The translations under genes were made by a program, and so were the position numbers. Below are positions 39,792-48,792 of a DNA stretch of 64,000 nucleotides, piece after piece. Source of the stretch: Mobilicoccus sp032056465 (GTDB lineage: Bacteria > Actinomycetota > Actinomycetes > Actinomycetales > Dermatophilaceae); NCBI RefSeq assembly GCF_032056465.1, contig NZ_DAMBCL010000002.1; one strand, written 5' to 3'. The notes under the pieces are model-generated. The model saw only the letters and a program-made list of their open reading frames with translations, made no database searches and was not told where the DNA came from. Numbering within the stretch: the stretch's first letter is position 1; every line of letters begins with the position of its first letter.

Positions 39792-40471
39792 GGAAGTCTC
39801 CAGTCGATCGGTTCGGCGCCCTGCTGCTCGAGCAGGGTGTTGGCGCGGGTGAACGGACGGGACCCGAAGAAACCCCTGTGCGCGGACAGGGGAGAGGGGT
39901 GGGCGCTCTCGACGCGGGGCATGCTCCCGAGCGCCGGCGCGAGGGTACGGGCGTCGCGACCCCACAGGATCGCGACCATCGGCTGTCCCGCCGCGTGCGC
40001 GCGGGCGAGTGCGTCGATGGCGCAGGAGGTGACGGTCTCCCATCCCTTGCCGCGGTGGCTCGCCGAGGCACCGGGCCGGACGGTGAGCACGCGGTTGAGG
40101 AGCATGACGCCACGGTCCGCCCACGGCGAGAGGTCGCCGGTGCTCGGGGTGGGGACGCCGAGGTCGGTGCTCATCTCGCGGTAGATGTTGACGAGCGATT
40201 TGGGGATCGGGGAGACCTCGGGCGCGACGGAGAAGGACAGCCCGACCGCGTGTCCCGGTGTGGGGTACGGGTCCTGGCCGACGATGAGGACCCGCACGGC
40301 CGCCAACGGGCGCTCGAAGGCCCGGAGCACGTGCGGGCCTGCCGGCAGATAGGGGCGTCCCGCGTCGAGCTCGGCCCGAAGGTAGTCGCCGATGCGGTGC
40401 ACCTCGTCCTCGACCTCGGAGAGTGCCTCCGCCCAGGAGGGGTGTACGAGATCGGCGAGCGGGGCGGGCAT
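39788..40471 (-). CDS. ung: Uracil-DNA glycosylase, family 1
   Basis: A 227-residue base-excision repair enzyme that removes uracil from DNA. The catalytic motif GQDPYPTPGHAVGLSFSV (about 64-81) carries the Asp that activates water. The Leu-intercalation motif HPSPLSAHRGFFGSRPF, with its His, is at the C-terminus. WADRGVMLLNRVLTVRPG is the central family block. TAGGTT lies 6 nt before the ATG with no Shine-Dalgarno, so the mRNA is probably leaderless. The SGNH gene is coupled behind it. Confidence 0.97.
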   Translation of the reverse strand: MPAPLADLVHPSWAEALSEVEDEVHRIGDYLRAELDAGRPYLPAGPHVLRAFERPLAAVRVLIVGQDPYPTPGHAVGLSFSVAPEVSPIPKSLVNIYREMSTDLGVPTPSTGDLSPWADRGVMLLNRVLTVRPGASASHRGKGWETVTSCAIDALARAHAAGQPMVAILWGRDARTLAPALGSMPRVESAHPSPLSAHRGFFGSRPFTRANTLLEQQGAEPIDWRLP

Positions 40472-40522
40472 GGGGTCAACCTATCGTCGTCGTGGTGGCC
40501 CCTCGCGCCGACCCCGATCGGG

Positions 40523-41326
40523 TCAGCGGCGCCACACGTACGGGGTCGTCGTCGTGACCTTCGTGAGGCCGGACCTCGCGAGGATCGGCCGCGAGTCGGC
40601 GCTGCAGTCGCTGTGCAGCAGAGTGCGGCCGAGTGTGAGGGCATGTCGTGCGCGTGCTGCGGTGAGCGCGCGGTAGACGCCGCCGCGTCGCCGGTCGGCG
40701 CGGGTCGCCCCGCCCCACAGACCGGCGACGTCGGTGCCGCGGACGGGCTCGAGGCGTCCGCAGGAGACGATCTCGCCGTCGGCGTCCGCGATCCACAGGC
40801 TCATCCCCTCGGGGTCGCCGCACTCGTCCGCCAGGCGGCGCATGAGCGCGTCCGCCGTTCGCTCCGAACGAGGGTCGCCGAACGCCTCGTCGGCCATCGC
40901 CGACATCGCCCGCACGTCGGATTCCGCGGTGATCCGGCGGATCCGGACGCCCTCCGGGAGTGGGGTGTCGCCGGCGAGGTCGCTGGCCCGGCCGATCATC
41001 ACGGACTCGACCTCGCCCGGCACGAGACCGAGATCGAGGAGGGCGTCGTCGAGGGCCGCTTGGACGGTGTCGTGGCCGCGGGTCTTCCACTCGACGTCGG
41101 TGACCGCGGGGTCGTCGAGCAGCGGGGCCAGGACGCGGCGCGCGACTCGGGCCACCTCGCCCGTCGACGCGCGCCACCCGGCCTCGTGGACGACGAACCC
41201 GCGGCCTTCCCGGTAACGGCCGACGAGCACCGGGCCGTCACGGTCGACCCGGTCGGCGGAGGCGAACTCGCTCTCCCCACGAAGCTGGGTGTCGTAGACG
41301 TGGAGGAGTGCGTGCGTACCGGTCAC
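40523..41326 (-). CDS. GNAT-type acetyltransferase
   Basis: A 267-residue protein with a C-terminal GNAT domain (about 125-265): VRIRRITAESDVRAMSAMAD, LWIADADGEIVSCGRL, GLWGGATRADRRRGGVYRAL and SGLTKVTTTTPYVWRR. The acetyl-CoA loop (RRRGGVYRAL) is recognisable though not the strict Q/RxxGxG/A. The N-terminal 120 residues are less conserved. I chose GTG 41326, with CATGCT 6 nt upstream as a possible leaderless -10. A longer frame to 41383 has unlike composition. The acceptor substrate is unknown. Confidence 0.8.
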   Translation of the reverse strand: MTGTHALLHVYDTQLRGESEFASADRVDRDGPVLVGRYREGRGFVVHEAGWRASTGEVARVARRVLAPLLDDPAVTDVEWKTRGHDTVQAALDDALLDLGLVPGEVESVMIGRASDLAGDTPLPEGVRIRRITAESDVRAMSAMADEAFGDPRSERTADALMRRLADECGDPEGMSLWIADADGEIVSCGRLEPVRGTDVAGLWGGATRADRRRGGVYRALTAARARHALTLGRTLLHSDCSADSRPILARSGLTKVTTTTPYVWRR

Positions 41327-41616
41327 CCCGCCAGCATGGAGGTCGACCCCCACGCCGGTCACCCCCTTTTTCAGCCGGGTCACACGAGTCCCGCCACCTC
41401 GGGGGCGAGGGGACCGCGAACGCGGCCGAGGACCACGCCGCCCGGGGCGGGTGCGGGTCTCCGGGCGTCGACCGGGCTCCGTGGGGTGAGGTGCACCCGT
41501 CGCCGTCGGACCGGGACGCCCGGCAGTGGGTGTGGTGACACCCCCGAGCCCACCCCGGGGCGGGAGGGCTCGGGGTGAGGGAAGCGTCGTCGGTGCGACC
41601 CTCTACCGTCGTGAGC

Positions 41617-43485
41617 GTGACCTCCGGTAAGGGCAAGACCTCCCGACAGACCCCCGCACCCGCGAGCGACGCCGTCGAGGGCCTGAGCCTGCGCGACGAC
41701 GACGGTTACGCGCCCCTGCGCACGTACGCCGCGATCGGCGACGGACGCACGGTCGCGCTCGTCGCGCAGGACGGGGCGATCGACTGGCTGCCGCTCCCCG
41801 GCATCGACGGCGTTCCGGCGTTCTCGGCCCTCGTCGACTCTCGGCTCGGGGGCCGCCTCACACTGCAACCCGAGGGCGAGTTCACCTCGACGCGGGAGTA
41901 CCTGCCGGGAACGAACGTACTGGCGACGACCTTCACGACGCCGGACGGGGTCGTGCGCGTGACCGACGCCCTCACCACGGGGCTCGCTGGTCGGCTGCCC
42001 TGGAGCCAGCTGGGCCGACGCATCGACGGCGTCCGCGGCGAGGTCGACATGGTCGCGGAGTTCGCGCCCGGCACGGCGTTCCGGTGCGCCTCCCCGTGGC
42101 TTCGCGAGACCCTGCATGGGTACGTCCTGCGCCTCGACGGGCTCACCCTCGCCGTACGCGCCGGGGAGGGCACCGACATCGACGTGCACGACAACCGCAT
42201 CGGTGTCCGACTCAGAACCGCCAAGGGATCGCGACACATCCTCGGGCTCGTCGCCACCCAGGACGAACCGCTGTACCTCACACCGCCCGCCGACATCGAC
42301 CGGGCGATCGATCACACCGTCGAGTCGTGGGAGCGGTGGAGTGGACACGTGTCGTGCTCGGGCCCGTGGGACGAGCAGGTGCGGCGGAGCATCGTCGCCT
42401 TGAAGATGCTCGTCCACGCGCCGACCGGAGCGCTCGTCGCGGCGGCGACGACCTCGCTGCCGGAGTCCCCGACGACGGAAAAGAACTGGGACTACCGGTT
42501 CGCGTGGGTTCGTGACACGGCGTACGCGCTCAAGGCGATGTTCCGGTTCGGGTTGCGGGAGGAGACGCACGCGGCGATCAGCTGGATGCTCCGGCGCATC
42601 CGCGAGCAGGGGCCGGAACCGCAGATCTTCTACACCCTGGAGGGCGAGAAGCCACCGCCGACCGAGACGATCACCGACGCCCCCGGGTGGCGCGGCATCG
42701 GTCCGGTGAAGAACGGCAACGGCGCGGCCGACCAGCTCCAGCTCGGCATCTTCGGCGACCTGTTCACCATCGTCCGCCTCTACGTCGACAACGGGCACGT
42801 GCTCGACACCCCCACCGGCCGTGCACTCGCCGACATCGCCGACCAGGCCTGCGACTGGTGGCTCCGCCCCGACGCCGGCATGTGGGAGCTGGAACGGACC
42901 GAGCACTACACGACTTCCAGGCTCGGCGCGTGGGAGGCCCTCACGAGCGCGGCCAAGCTCGCCGAGGCCGGGCAGATCCCCGGCGACAGCGCCCGGTGGA
43001 CGGCCGAGGCCGAGCGCATCCGCACGTGGGTCGAGGAGAACTGCTGGGACGAGGACCGCCGGACCTACACCTGGTACCCGGGCTCCCAGGGTCTCGATGC
43101 CTCGATCCTGCTGCACGCCGTGAGTGGCTTCGATCGCGGCGAGCGTATGAGCTCGACGATCGACGCCCTCCGCAGCGAGCTCGGCGCCGGGCCGCACCTG
43201 TACCGCTACTCGGGGATGCGGGAGGAGGAGGGCGCGTTCCTCGCATGCAGCTTCTGGATGGTCTCGGCGCTGCATCTCGTGGGCCGCACCGCCGAGGCGC
43301 GGGAGCTCATGGACGAGCTCGTCGCCACCGCACCCAACGACGTCGGCCTCATGGCCGAGATGATCGACCCCGCCACCGGCGACTTCTGGGGCAACCTGCC
43401 CCAGGCCCTGTCACACCTCGCCCTCGTCAACGCGGCCATGACCCTCGAGTCCGACTCCGACGGGGCCGAGGGCGCGACGGACTGA
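41617..43485 (+). CDS. Glycoside hydrolase family 15 (glucoamylase/trehalase type)
   Basis: A 622-residue cytoplasmic enzyme. The N-terminal beta domain opens YAPLRTYAAIGDGRTVALVA and DGAIDWLPLPGIDG, the usual start of bacterial GH15 proteins. The (alpha/alpha)6 catalytic domain shows KNWDYRFAWVRDTAYAL, then WELERTEHYTTSRLGAWEAL and the catalytic base region YSGMREEEGAFLACSFW. Actinobacterial members of this type include alpha,alpha-trehalases as well as glucoamylases, so the substrate is open. The start is uncertain: GTG 41617 has TACCGT 7 nt upstream (leaderless-like); GTG 41575 has GGAGGG upstream and would add 14 residues. Confidence 0.88.
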   Translation: MTSGKGKTSRQTPAPASDAVEGLSLRDDDGYAPLRTYAAIGDGRTVALVAQDGAIDWLPLPGIDGVPAFSALVDSRLGGRLTLQPEGEFTSTREYLPGTNVLATTFTTPDGVVRVTDALTTGLAGRLPWSQLGRRIDGVRGEVDMVAEFAPGTAFRCASPWLRETLHGYVLRLDGLTLAVRAGEGTDIDVHDNRIGVRLRTAKGSRHILGLVATQDEPLYLTPPADIDRAIDHTVESWERWSGHVSCSGPWDEQVRRSIVALKMLVHAPTGALVAAATTSLPESPTTEKNWDYRFAWVRDTAYALKAMFRFGLREETHAAISWMLRRIREQGPEPQIFYTLEGEKPPPTETITDAPGWRGIGPVKNGNGAADQLQLGIFGDLFTIVRLYVDNGHVLDTPTGRALADIADQACDWWLRPDAGMWELERTEHYTTSRLGAWEALTSAAKLAEAGQIPGDSARWTAEAERIRTWVEENCWDEDRRTYTWYPGSQGLDASILLHAVSGFDRGERMSSTIDALRSELGAGPHLYRYSGMREEEGAFLACSFWMVSALHLVGRTAEARELMDELVATAPNDVGLMAEMIDPATGDFWGNLPQALSHLALVNAAMTLESDSDGAEGATD

Positions 43486-43573
43486 CCGCCGCTCCCCGGC
43501 CCGTGACGCGGTTCACGGACCGGGCAGTCGTCGACCTCACGCGCACGGACCACCCGTCGCCGAGGATGGGGCC

Positions 43574-44563
43574 ATGGGGCACGACATGCCGACGGCCTCG
43601 TCGGAACCTCGCGCTGAGCGGGGCCCGGTCGTCATCGCCGGCGGCTCCGGCGCGCTCGGGACGGCGCTCGCCGACGATCTCACCGCCCGCGGCGTGGAGG
43701 TCGTCGTCCTCACGCGACGCCCCGCCGCAGGCATGCGACACCGACAGGTCGCGTGGGACGGGCGCACCCTCGGCCCGTGGGTCGCCGAACTCGACGGATG
43801 TGCCGGCGTCGTCAACCTCGCCGGTCGGCTCGTCGACGCCCGTCCCACGGCGGCCAACATCGCCGATCTGCGCGCCTCCCGGGTCGACTCCACACGCGCC
43901 CTCGTCCTCGCCTCGCAGCAACTGGCGAGGCCGGTGCCCCGGTGGCTGCAGGCGTCGACCACCGCGATCTGGTCCGATGCCGGGGAGGCGCGTCTGGACG
44001 AGACGTCACCGCTGCCCGACCCGGGTCTGCCCCAGATGACCGGCGTCGCGCGCCCGTGGGAGGAGGCGGTGGAGGGGGCCAATGCGGATCATGTCGTCGT
44101 GGTCCGGACCTCGATCGTCCTCGCCCGCGACACCCCGGCCCTCGACCGGTTGCTCCTGCTCGCCCGCCTCGGACTCGGTGGGCAGGTCGGTGAGGGACGC
44201 CAGTGGTTCAGCTGGATCCACGTGCAGGACTGGCTGACGATCGCGCGCGCCGCCCTCGGCCTGGAGCCCGAGCTCGACCTTGGCCCGGGTGTCGTCGTCG
44301 CGGCGGCGCCCAACCCCGTCCGCAACGCGGAGCTCATGGCGATCCTGCGACGAGCCTCCCGGCGGCGGTTCGGCCTCCCCACACCGGCGCCGCTGCTGCG
44401 CCTCGGCGCGCTCGCGCTGCGTACGGACCCGGCCCTCGCCCTCACCGGCCGCCACACCACCTCACGGGTCCTCGCCGAGGCGGGGATGACGTGGCGGTTC
44501 CCCACCCTCACCGACGCCGTGGCCGACCTCGTCGGCCCGCGGCCCGCGCCGCCGGGCCACTGA
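43574..44563 (+). CDS. TIGR01777-type NAD-dependent epimerase
   Basis: A 329-residue extended SDR-like protein. The nucleotide motif is VVIAGGSGALGTALADDL (GGSGALG). GVVNLAGRLVDARPT, WLQASTTAIWSDAG and WFSWIHVQDW are typical of the YfcH/SulA-like TIGR01777 group. A C-terminal DUF1731-like segment (about 270-320) closes the protein. The canonical YxxxK is not seen in the expected place: the sequence there reads PWEEAVEGA. The substrate is unknown for the group. An alternative ATG lies at 43586. Confidence 0.85.
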   Translation: MGHDMPTASSEPRAERGPVVIAGGSGALGTALADDLTARGVEVVVLTRRPAAGMRHRQVAWDGRTLGPWVAELDGCAGVVNLAGRLVDARPTAANIADLRASRVDSTRALVLASQQLARPVPRWLQASTTAIWSDAGEARLDETSPLPDPGLPQMTGVARPWEEAVEGANADHVVVVRTSIVLARDTPALDRLLLLARLGLGGQVGEGRQWFSWIHVQDWLTIARAALGLEPELDLGPGVVVAAAPNPVRNAELMAILRRASRRRFGLPTPAPLLRLGALALRTDPALALTGRHTTSRVLAEAGMTWRFPTLTDAVADLVGPRPAPPGH

Positions 44564-44792
44564 GCGGCCCTCTCTCGTCCCGTGCATCAGGCGCTCTCCG
44601 GCCTCGTCGTCGGCACGCAGCGGGACGGTGCTCGGGCCCGGTGGCGCGGCGGGACCGCGCGGCGCCCGGGCCTGAGCGCGGGTCAGGCGCGTGTGGGCCG
44701 GGTCGGCACGGCGGATGCGGCGGCTGAGGGTTCCCGCCTCGTGTCGGCGGACCGCGCTCTCAGGCACCGGGAGGTGACGGGGGAACCGGTGT

Positions 44793-45263
44793 TCAGGCCA
44801 GGTTGCGGGTCATCTCGAGCAGGTAGCGGCCGTCGGGGAGTTCGTGGCGCGCGGTGGGGACGAAGTTGAGGCGCGCGTAGAAGCGTCGCGCGCGGACGTT
44901 GTCCTCCATGACGTGGAGGTGGAGTCCCGACCCGCCGGAGGACCATGTCCACACGACCGCCGCGTCGACGAGTTCCGTGGAGACCGACGTGCCGCGGGCG
45001 CGCGGCGCGACCCACATCGAGAGCATCTCGGGGACGCCCTCCTTGGCCTCGGGGTTGATCCGGACCATGCCGACCGGGTCCTCGTCGAGGAAGGCGAACC
45101 ACGAGGTCGCGGTACACCAGTCGCGCCACAGCTGTTCGGGGTACTCCGCGCTCTGCGCGTACGACCCGCAGTAGGCGTGCGGCGAGTCCTGCAGGGCGGC
45201 CAGGCGCACGGCCCGGTAGGTCCGCCACTCGTGCGGCTCCAGCGACCTGACGACGACACCCAT
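44793..45263 (-). CDS. GNAT acetyltransferase
   Basis: A 156-residue single-domain GNAT. VVVRSLEPHEWRTYRAVRLA begins the fold. DEDPVGMVRINPEA is strand 4, and MWVAPRARGTSVSTELVDAA contains the acetyl-CoA loop R/GxxGxG-like RARGTSV. LHVMEDNVRARRFYARLNF is the classic C-terminal motif. TACCGT sits 6 nt before the ATG without a Shine-Dalgarno, so it is probably leaderless. The acceptor is unknown. The 44564-44792 gap downstream shows only GC-rich sequence with no feature I can name. Confidence 0.9.
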   Translation of the reverse strand: MGVVVRSLEPHEWRTYRAVRLAALQDSPHAYCGSYAQSAEYPEQLWRDWCTATSWFAFLDEDPVGMVRINPEAKEGVPEMLSMWVAPRARGTSVSTELVDAAVVWTWSSGGSGLHLHVMEDNVRARRFYARLNFVPTARHELPDGRYLLEMTRNLA

Positions 45264-45405
45264 ACCGCGACGGTACCGACCGACGAGCGACCTCGCGTGT
45301 CGACGAGGCGGGATCGACGCCGGGTCGACCGGCGCCGGCGGTCGTGCCCTCGTGAGGACACGGGCGAGGGCGAGTAGCGACAGGGAACGAGGATGGAGGC
45401 GGGAA

Positions 45406-45467
45406 CGCAGGTGAGGATGCGGCGAGGAGGTCGTGATGGCGACCTTCCGGCGGCATCCTCACCTGCG
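45406..45467. repeat. REP-type inverted repeat, copy C
   Basis: The best copy of the family: a perfect 15-bp inverted repeat CGCAGGTGAGGATGC (45406-45420) and GCATCCTCACCTGCG (45453-45467). The centre contains GAGGAGGTCGTGATGGCGAC. It lies in the gap (45264-45618) between two divergent genes, so a pure terminator role does not fit. A second partial GATGCTCACCTCG follows. Nothing else was found in the gap. Confidence 0.85.
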
Positions 45468-45618
45468 ATGCTCACCTCGGGCGGAGAGTTGTGCCCGGAG
45501 TCGCGAGGCGGTCTGCGCGGGCCCGGAGGGTCGGACGGTGGGCGCGTGGCGAGGGTCCCGACTGCCGCGAACGGGGCCCGGTGCGAGTGGGCGGTGATCG
45601 TGGGCGGATCATGTCGCC

Positions 45619-46362
45619 GTGATCTCACGCGAGAACGTCAATGCGCTCGACCGACTCCTGCGAGAGTCCGGCAGCACCGTGTTCTTCGGCGGCGCCGGAA
45701 CCTCCACACGCTCGGGCATCCCCGACTTCCGCTCCCTCGACGGCGGGTTCGAGGTCCTCGGCCGTCCGGCGGTCGCCGACTTCTCCTCCCTTCTCAGCCT
45801 CACGTGCCTGCGTGAGGATCCCGAGGCGTTCTGGGACTTCTTCCGCACCTACCTCGCCTACCCCGACGCCCGGCCCAACCGCACCCACCGGGCGCTCGCC
45901 GAACTCGAACGGCAGGGCCTTCTCTCCTGCGTCGTCACCCTCAACATGGACGGGCTGCACCAGGCCGCGGGGTCGACGAACGTCGTGGAGGTGCACGGCT
46001 CGGTGCATCGGCACCACTGTGTGCGCTGCGGGCGCACGTACGGCCTCGACCTCGTGTTCGCCGAGGCCGTACCCCACTGCCCGGTGTGTGGCGGAGCCGT
46101 CCGCCCCGACGGTGCGTTGTTCGAGGAGCCTCTCGACGAGGCGGACGTCGTCGCCGCGGTCGGCGCCATCTCGACCGCGGACGTGCTCGTGGTCGGCGGC
46201 ACGACCCTCGGGGTGTACCCGGCCTCCGGCATGGTGTCGGCCTTCCGCGGCAGCGATCTCGTCATCGTCAATCTCGAGCCGACGGCGATGGACTCCCGTG
46301 CCAGCCTCGTCGTCCGCGGTGAACTGGGCGCGGTGCTGGGCGAGGTCGCCGGGGTGGAGTGA
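45619..46362 (+). CDS. Sir2-family NAD-dependent protein deacylase
   Basis: A 247-residue sirtuin. The NAD motif FGGAGTSTRSGIPDFRS (about 21-37) is close to the classic GAGxSxxSGIPDFR. TLNMDGLHQAAGSTNVVEVHG carries the catalytic His in VEVHG. Two CxxC pairs (CVRCGRTYG and CPVCGGAVRPD) form the zinc site. VVGGTTLGVYPASGMV closes the Rossmann fold. It removes acyl or acetyl groups from lysines using NAD. The GTG start at 45619 gives the full domain; the sequence before it lacks a convincing Shine-Dalgarno. Confidence 0.95.
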   Translation: MISRENVNALDRLLRESGSTVFFGGAGTSTRSGIPDFRSLDGGFEVLGRPAVADFSSLLSLTCLREDPEAFWDFFRTYLAYPDARPNRTHRALAELERQGLLSCVVTLNMDGLHQAAGSTNVVEVHGSVHRHHCVRCGRTYGLDLVFAEAVPHCPVCGGAVRPDGALFEEPLDEADVVAAVGAISTADVLVVGGTTLGVYPASGMVSAFRGSDLVIVNLEPTAMDSRASLVVRGELGAVLGEVAGVE

Positions 46363-46411
46363 GGCGAGGGACCGCCGTGCAGAGGGCCGCGGGCGCGGGC
46401 ACGATGACGGC

Positions 46412-47008
46412 ATGTGGTTCGACTCCCTCTCCGACCTCGTCCGTGTCGTCGCCGTCGGCGGGTGCGCCTACGTCGTGCTCGTCGCCGGGGCGCGGGTCGC
46501 GGGCAAGCGCACCCTCGCCAAGCTCAATGCGTTCGACTTCGTCGTCACCGTCGCGTTGGGCTCGGTGCTGGCGACGGTGCTGTTGAGTTCCGACGTCTCG
46601 TTCGTCGAGGGAGTCACGGCGATGGCGTTGCTGTTCGTCGTGCAGTGGCTCGTGTCCCAGGTGTCGGTCCGGCTGCCGACGGTGCGGCCGTTCCTCGTCT
46701 CCCGCCCGACCGCCCTTGCCCTCGACGGCGTACTGCTCCGTGACGTCATGGTCGCCGAGCGCATCACCGAGGAGGAGATCGACCAGGCCCTCCGACGCAC
46801 CGGCCGGGGGAGCCTCGAGGGAGTCGTCGCGGTCGTCCTCGAGAGCGACGGACAGCTTTCCGTCATCGGCGAGGGCGACCTCGGCTCGGGCTCCGCGCTC
46901 ACCTCCGTCGACGGGTGGCCGACCTCGCGCAGCGGTTCGGGGTCCGGGGGAGCCTGCGGTCGTGAGGCCGCGGAGGCAGGACGACGACGCAGGCAGGGAC
47001 GCAGGTGA
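46412..47008 (+). CDS. DUF421 (YetF-like) membrane protein
   Basis: A 198-residue protein. Three hydrophobic segments fill the first 90 residues (VVAVGGCAYVVLVAGARVAG, FVVTVALGSVLATVLLSS, AMALLFVVQWLVSQV). The typical DUF421 cytoplasmic block follows: RPTALALDGVLLRDVMVAER, then ITEEEIDQALRRTG and VVLESDGQLSVI. The conserved KRTLAKLNAFDFVVTVALGS is diagnostic. The role is not established. The last codons and the stop fall inside REP copy D, so the C-terminal tail (about 25 residues, Arg/Gly-rich) may partly derive from the element. Confidence 0.88.
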   Translation: MWFDSLSDLVRVVAVGGCAYVVLVAGARVAGKRTLAKLNAFDFVVTVALGSVLATVLLSSDVSFVEGVTAMALLFVVQWLVSQVSVRLPTVRPFLVSRPTALALDGVLLRDVMVAERITEEEIDQALRRTGRGSLEGVVAVVLESDGQLSVIGEGDLGSGSALTSVDGWPTSRSGSGSGGACGREAAEAGRRRRQGRR

Positions 47009-47060
47009 GGATGCGGAGAGGAGGTCGTGATGGCGGCCTTCTGGCCACATCCTCACCTGC
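47001..47060. repeat. REP-type inverted repeat, copy D
   Basis: A perfect 13-bp inverted repeat, GCAGGTGAGGATG (47001-47013) and CATCCTCACCTGC (47048-47060). The centre GAGGAGGTCGTGATGGCGGC is nearly identical to copy C. It overlaps the end of the DUF421 gene (stop codon at 47006-47008) and precedes an alpha/beta hydrolase gene on the same strand. Confidence 0.85.
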
Positions 47061-47234
47061 GACGTCGCGGCGGCGCCGTGGAGTCGCGCAGTGGTGCGGC
47101 CCGTCGCTGTCGACCACGACGACCGGTGGGCTCGGATGCGCCCTGGGACCCGCAGAGAGGAACACCGCTCACCGACGCGACGGGGTGCGTGACACCGTGA
47201 CGCCCACATCGTCCGTCCGTCGAAGGAGTCGGCC

Positions 47235-48077
47235 ATGACACCGAAGCCCAACCCCGAGGTCGGGGCGTTCATCGCGACCGGGGCGGTCGAGACCAATCAC
47301 CATGACCTCGGCACCGGCGACGATGGCGTGCCCCTTCTCTTGCTTCACGGCTCCGGGCCCGGTGTGAGCGCGTGGGCGAACTGGCGGCTCGTGATCGAGC
47401 GACTCGCGCCGCAGCGACGGATCCTCGCGCCCGACCTCGCCGGGTTCGGGTTCACACGGGTGCCGGAGGTGTTCACGTACTCGCGACAGGCCTGGCTCGA
47501 GCAGATCGTCGCCTATCTCGACGCCCTCGACGTCCCCCAAGTCGACGTCGTGGGCAACAGCTTCGGCGGGTCGATGGCGCTCGCTCTCGCCATCTCGCAT
47601 CCGCAGCGGGTGCGGCGGCTCGTGCTCATGGGCAGCGTCGGGGTGCCGTTCGACCTCACCGACGGACTCGACGCCGTCTGGGGATACGAGCCGTCGGAGC
47701 AGGCGATGGGCACCCTCATGCGCGAGACGTTCGCGTACGACGCCTCGCTCGTCACCGATGAGCTCGTACGGATGCGGTACGAGGCGAGCATCCGCCCCGG
47801 CGCGCAGGAGGCGTTCTCGGCGATGTTCCCGGCGCCGCGGCAGCGATGGGTGGACGCGATGGCGCACCCGGAGGCGGACATCCGCGCGATCGGGCACCGC
47901 ACCCTGCTCGTGCACGGCCGCGACGACCGCGTCATCCCCCTCAGCACGTCGCTGACGCTCCTGAACTGGATCGACGAGGCCCGCCTGCACGTGTTCGGCC
48001 GTTGCGGGCACTGGACCCAGATCGAGTACACCGCCCCGTTCTGCGCCCTGATCGAGGGGTTTCTCGATGAGAGCTGA
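47235..48077 (+). CDS. Alpha/beta hydrolase, meta-cleavage product type
   Basis: A 280-residue hydrolase resembling MhpC/BphD/XylF carbon-carbon bond hydrolases. LLLLHGSGPGVSAWANW carries the HGSGPG oxyanion region typical of that group. VVGNSFGGSMALALA is the nucleophile elbow (Ser), LLVHGRDDRVIPL the acid (Asp) and FGRCGHWTQIEY the His. These enzymes cleave ring-opened aromatic diketo acids. No other aromatic-degradation gene is nearby, so the true substrate is open. GAAGGAG lies 5-11 bases before the ATG. Confidence 0.88.
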   Translation: MTPKPNPEVGAFIATGAVETNHHDLGTGDDGVPLLLLHGSGPGVSAWANWRLVIERLAPQRRILAPDLAGFGFTRVPEVFTYSRQAWLEQIVAYLDALDVPQVDVVGNSFGGSMALALAISHPQRVRRLVLMGSVGVPFDLTDGLDAVWGYEPSEQAMGTLMRETFAYDASLVTDELVRMRYEASIRPGAQEAFSAMFPAPRQRWVDAMAHPEADIRAIGHRTLLVHGRDDRVIPLSTSLTLLNWIDEARLHVFGRCGHWTQIEYTAPFCALIEGFLDES

Positions 48078-48233
48078 CGGCTGCGCGCCGCCGCATGACG
48101 AACGGCGCCCCGGACGGCGACGCACGCGGCCCCCGGTGAATGACATCGGTGTCGTTTGCTGGCACGATGGCGGAGGTGCCCCGCGAGGGGCCGGACCACG
48201 GGGGCGGGGGTCCTCGGACCCGAAGGAGGAGAC

Positions 48234-48542
48234 ATGGCGCAGAGCGCGAACGCAGCGGATCGGCTGCCTGCCGGCGAGGAACGCGCCGCCGGAGAACTCG
48301 ACGAACTCGAGACGGCCATCCTCGCCTTCGAACGGCAGTGGTGGAAGTACCCCGGCGCCAAGGAACAGAGCATCAAGGAACTGTTCGACATGACGTCGAC
48401 GCGCTACTACCAGGTGCTCAACGCCCTCATCGACGACCCCGCCGCCCTCGCCCACGACCCCATGCTCGTCAAGCGCCTCCGCCGCATGCGCAGTTCGCGA
48501 CAGAAGGCCCGCTCCGCCCGGCGCCTGGGCATGGACGCCTGA
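48234..48542 (+). CDS. DUF3263 protein
   Basis: A 102-residue protein of the actinobacterial DUF3263 family. The conserved core is ILAFERQWWKYPGAKEQSIK, then ELFDMTSTRYYQVLNALIDD, which looks like a small helix-turn-helix. The basic tail (RLRRMRSSRQKARSARRLG) would favour nucleic-acid binding. AAGGAGGAGAC precedes the ATG. The function is not established. Confidence 0.9.
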   Translation: MAQSANAADRLPAGEERAAGELDELETAILAFERQWWKYPGAKEQSIKELFDMTSTRYYQVLNALIDDPAALAHDPMLVKRLRRMRSSRQKARSARRLGMDA

Positions 48543-48748
48543 CCTCACGGCCGACGCCTCGGCAGACCGATCTCCCGCGTTCCGGCGTCACCTCCGCCCG
48601 CCGTCGTCGCCCGGTGCGATGACGGCGCATCGGCGTCGGTGCGGCCTGACGAACCGCCGCGACGTGCCCGGCCGCGACCACTCGGCGCGAGGGCCGTCAT
48701 CGCCACGGATCCGCTCGTTCGCCCGGTGTCCCCAAGCGTCCCCGACCG

Positions 48749-48792
48749 TTTGCACTCACCCCACCCGAGTGCTAATCATGGAGTTAGCACTC
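48749..48792 (+). promoter_or_regulatory. CIRCE operator and groEL promoter
   Basis: TTTGCACTC (48749-48757), nine bases, GAGTGCTAA (48767-48775): a CIRCE site for HrcA with one change from the TTAGCACTC consensus in the left arm. A further intact half-site TTAGCACTC lies at 48784-48792, so the last two halves form a second inverted pair with an 8-base spacer. TTGCAC (48750-48755) and TAATCA (48773-48778), 17 bases apart, look like the -35 and -10, both inside the operator. The 48543-48748 stretch holds nothing else I can support. Confidence 0.9.
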
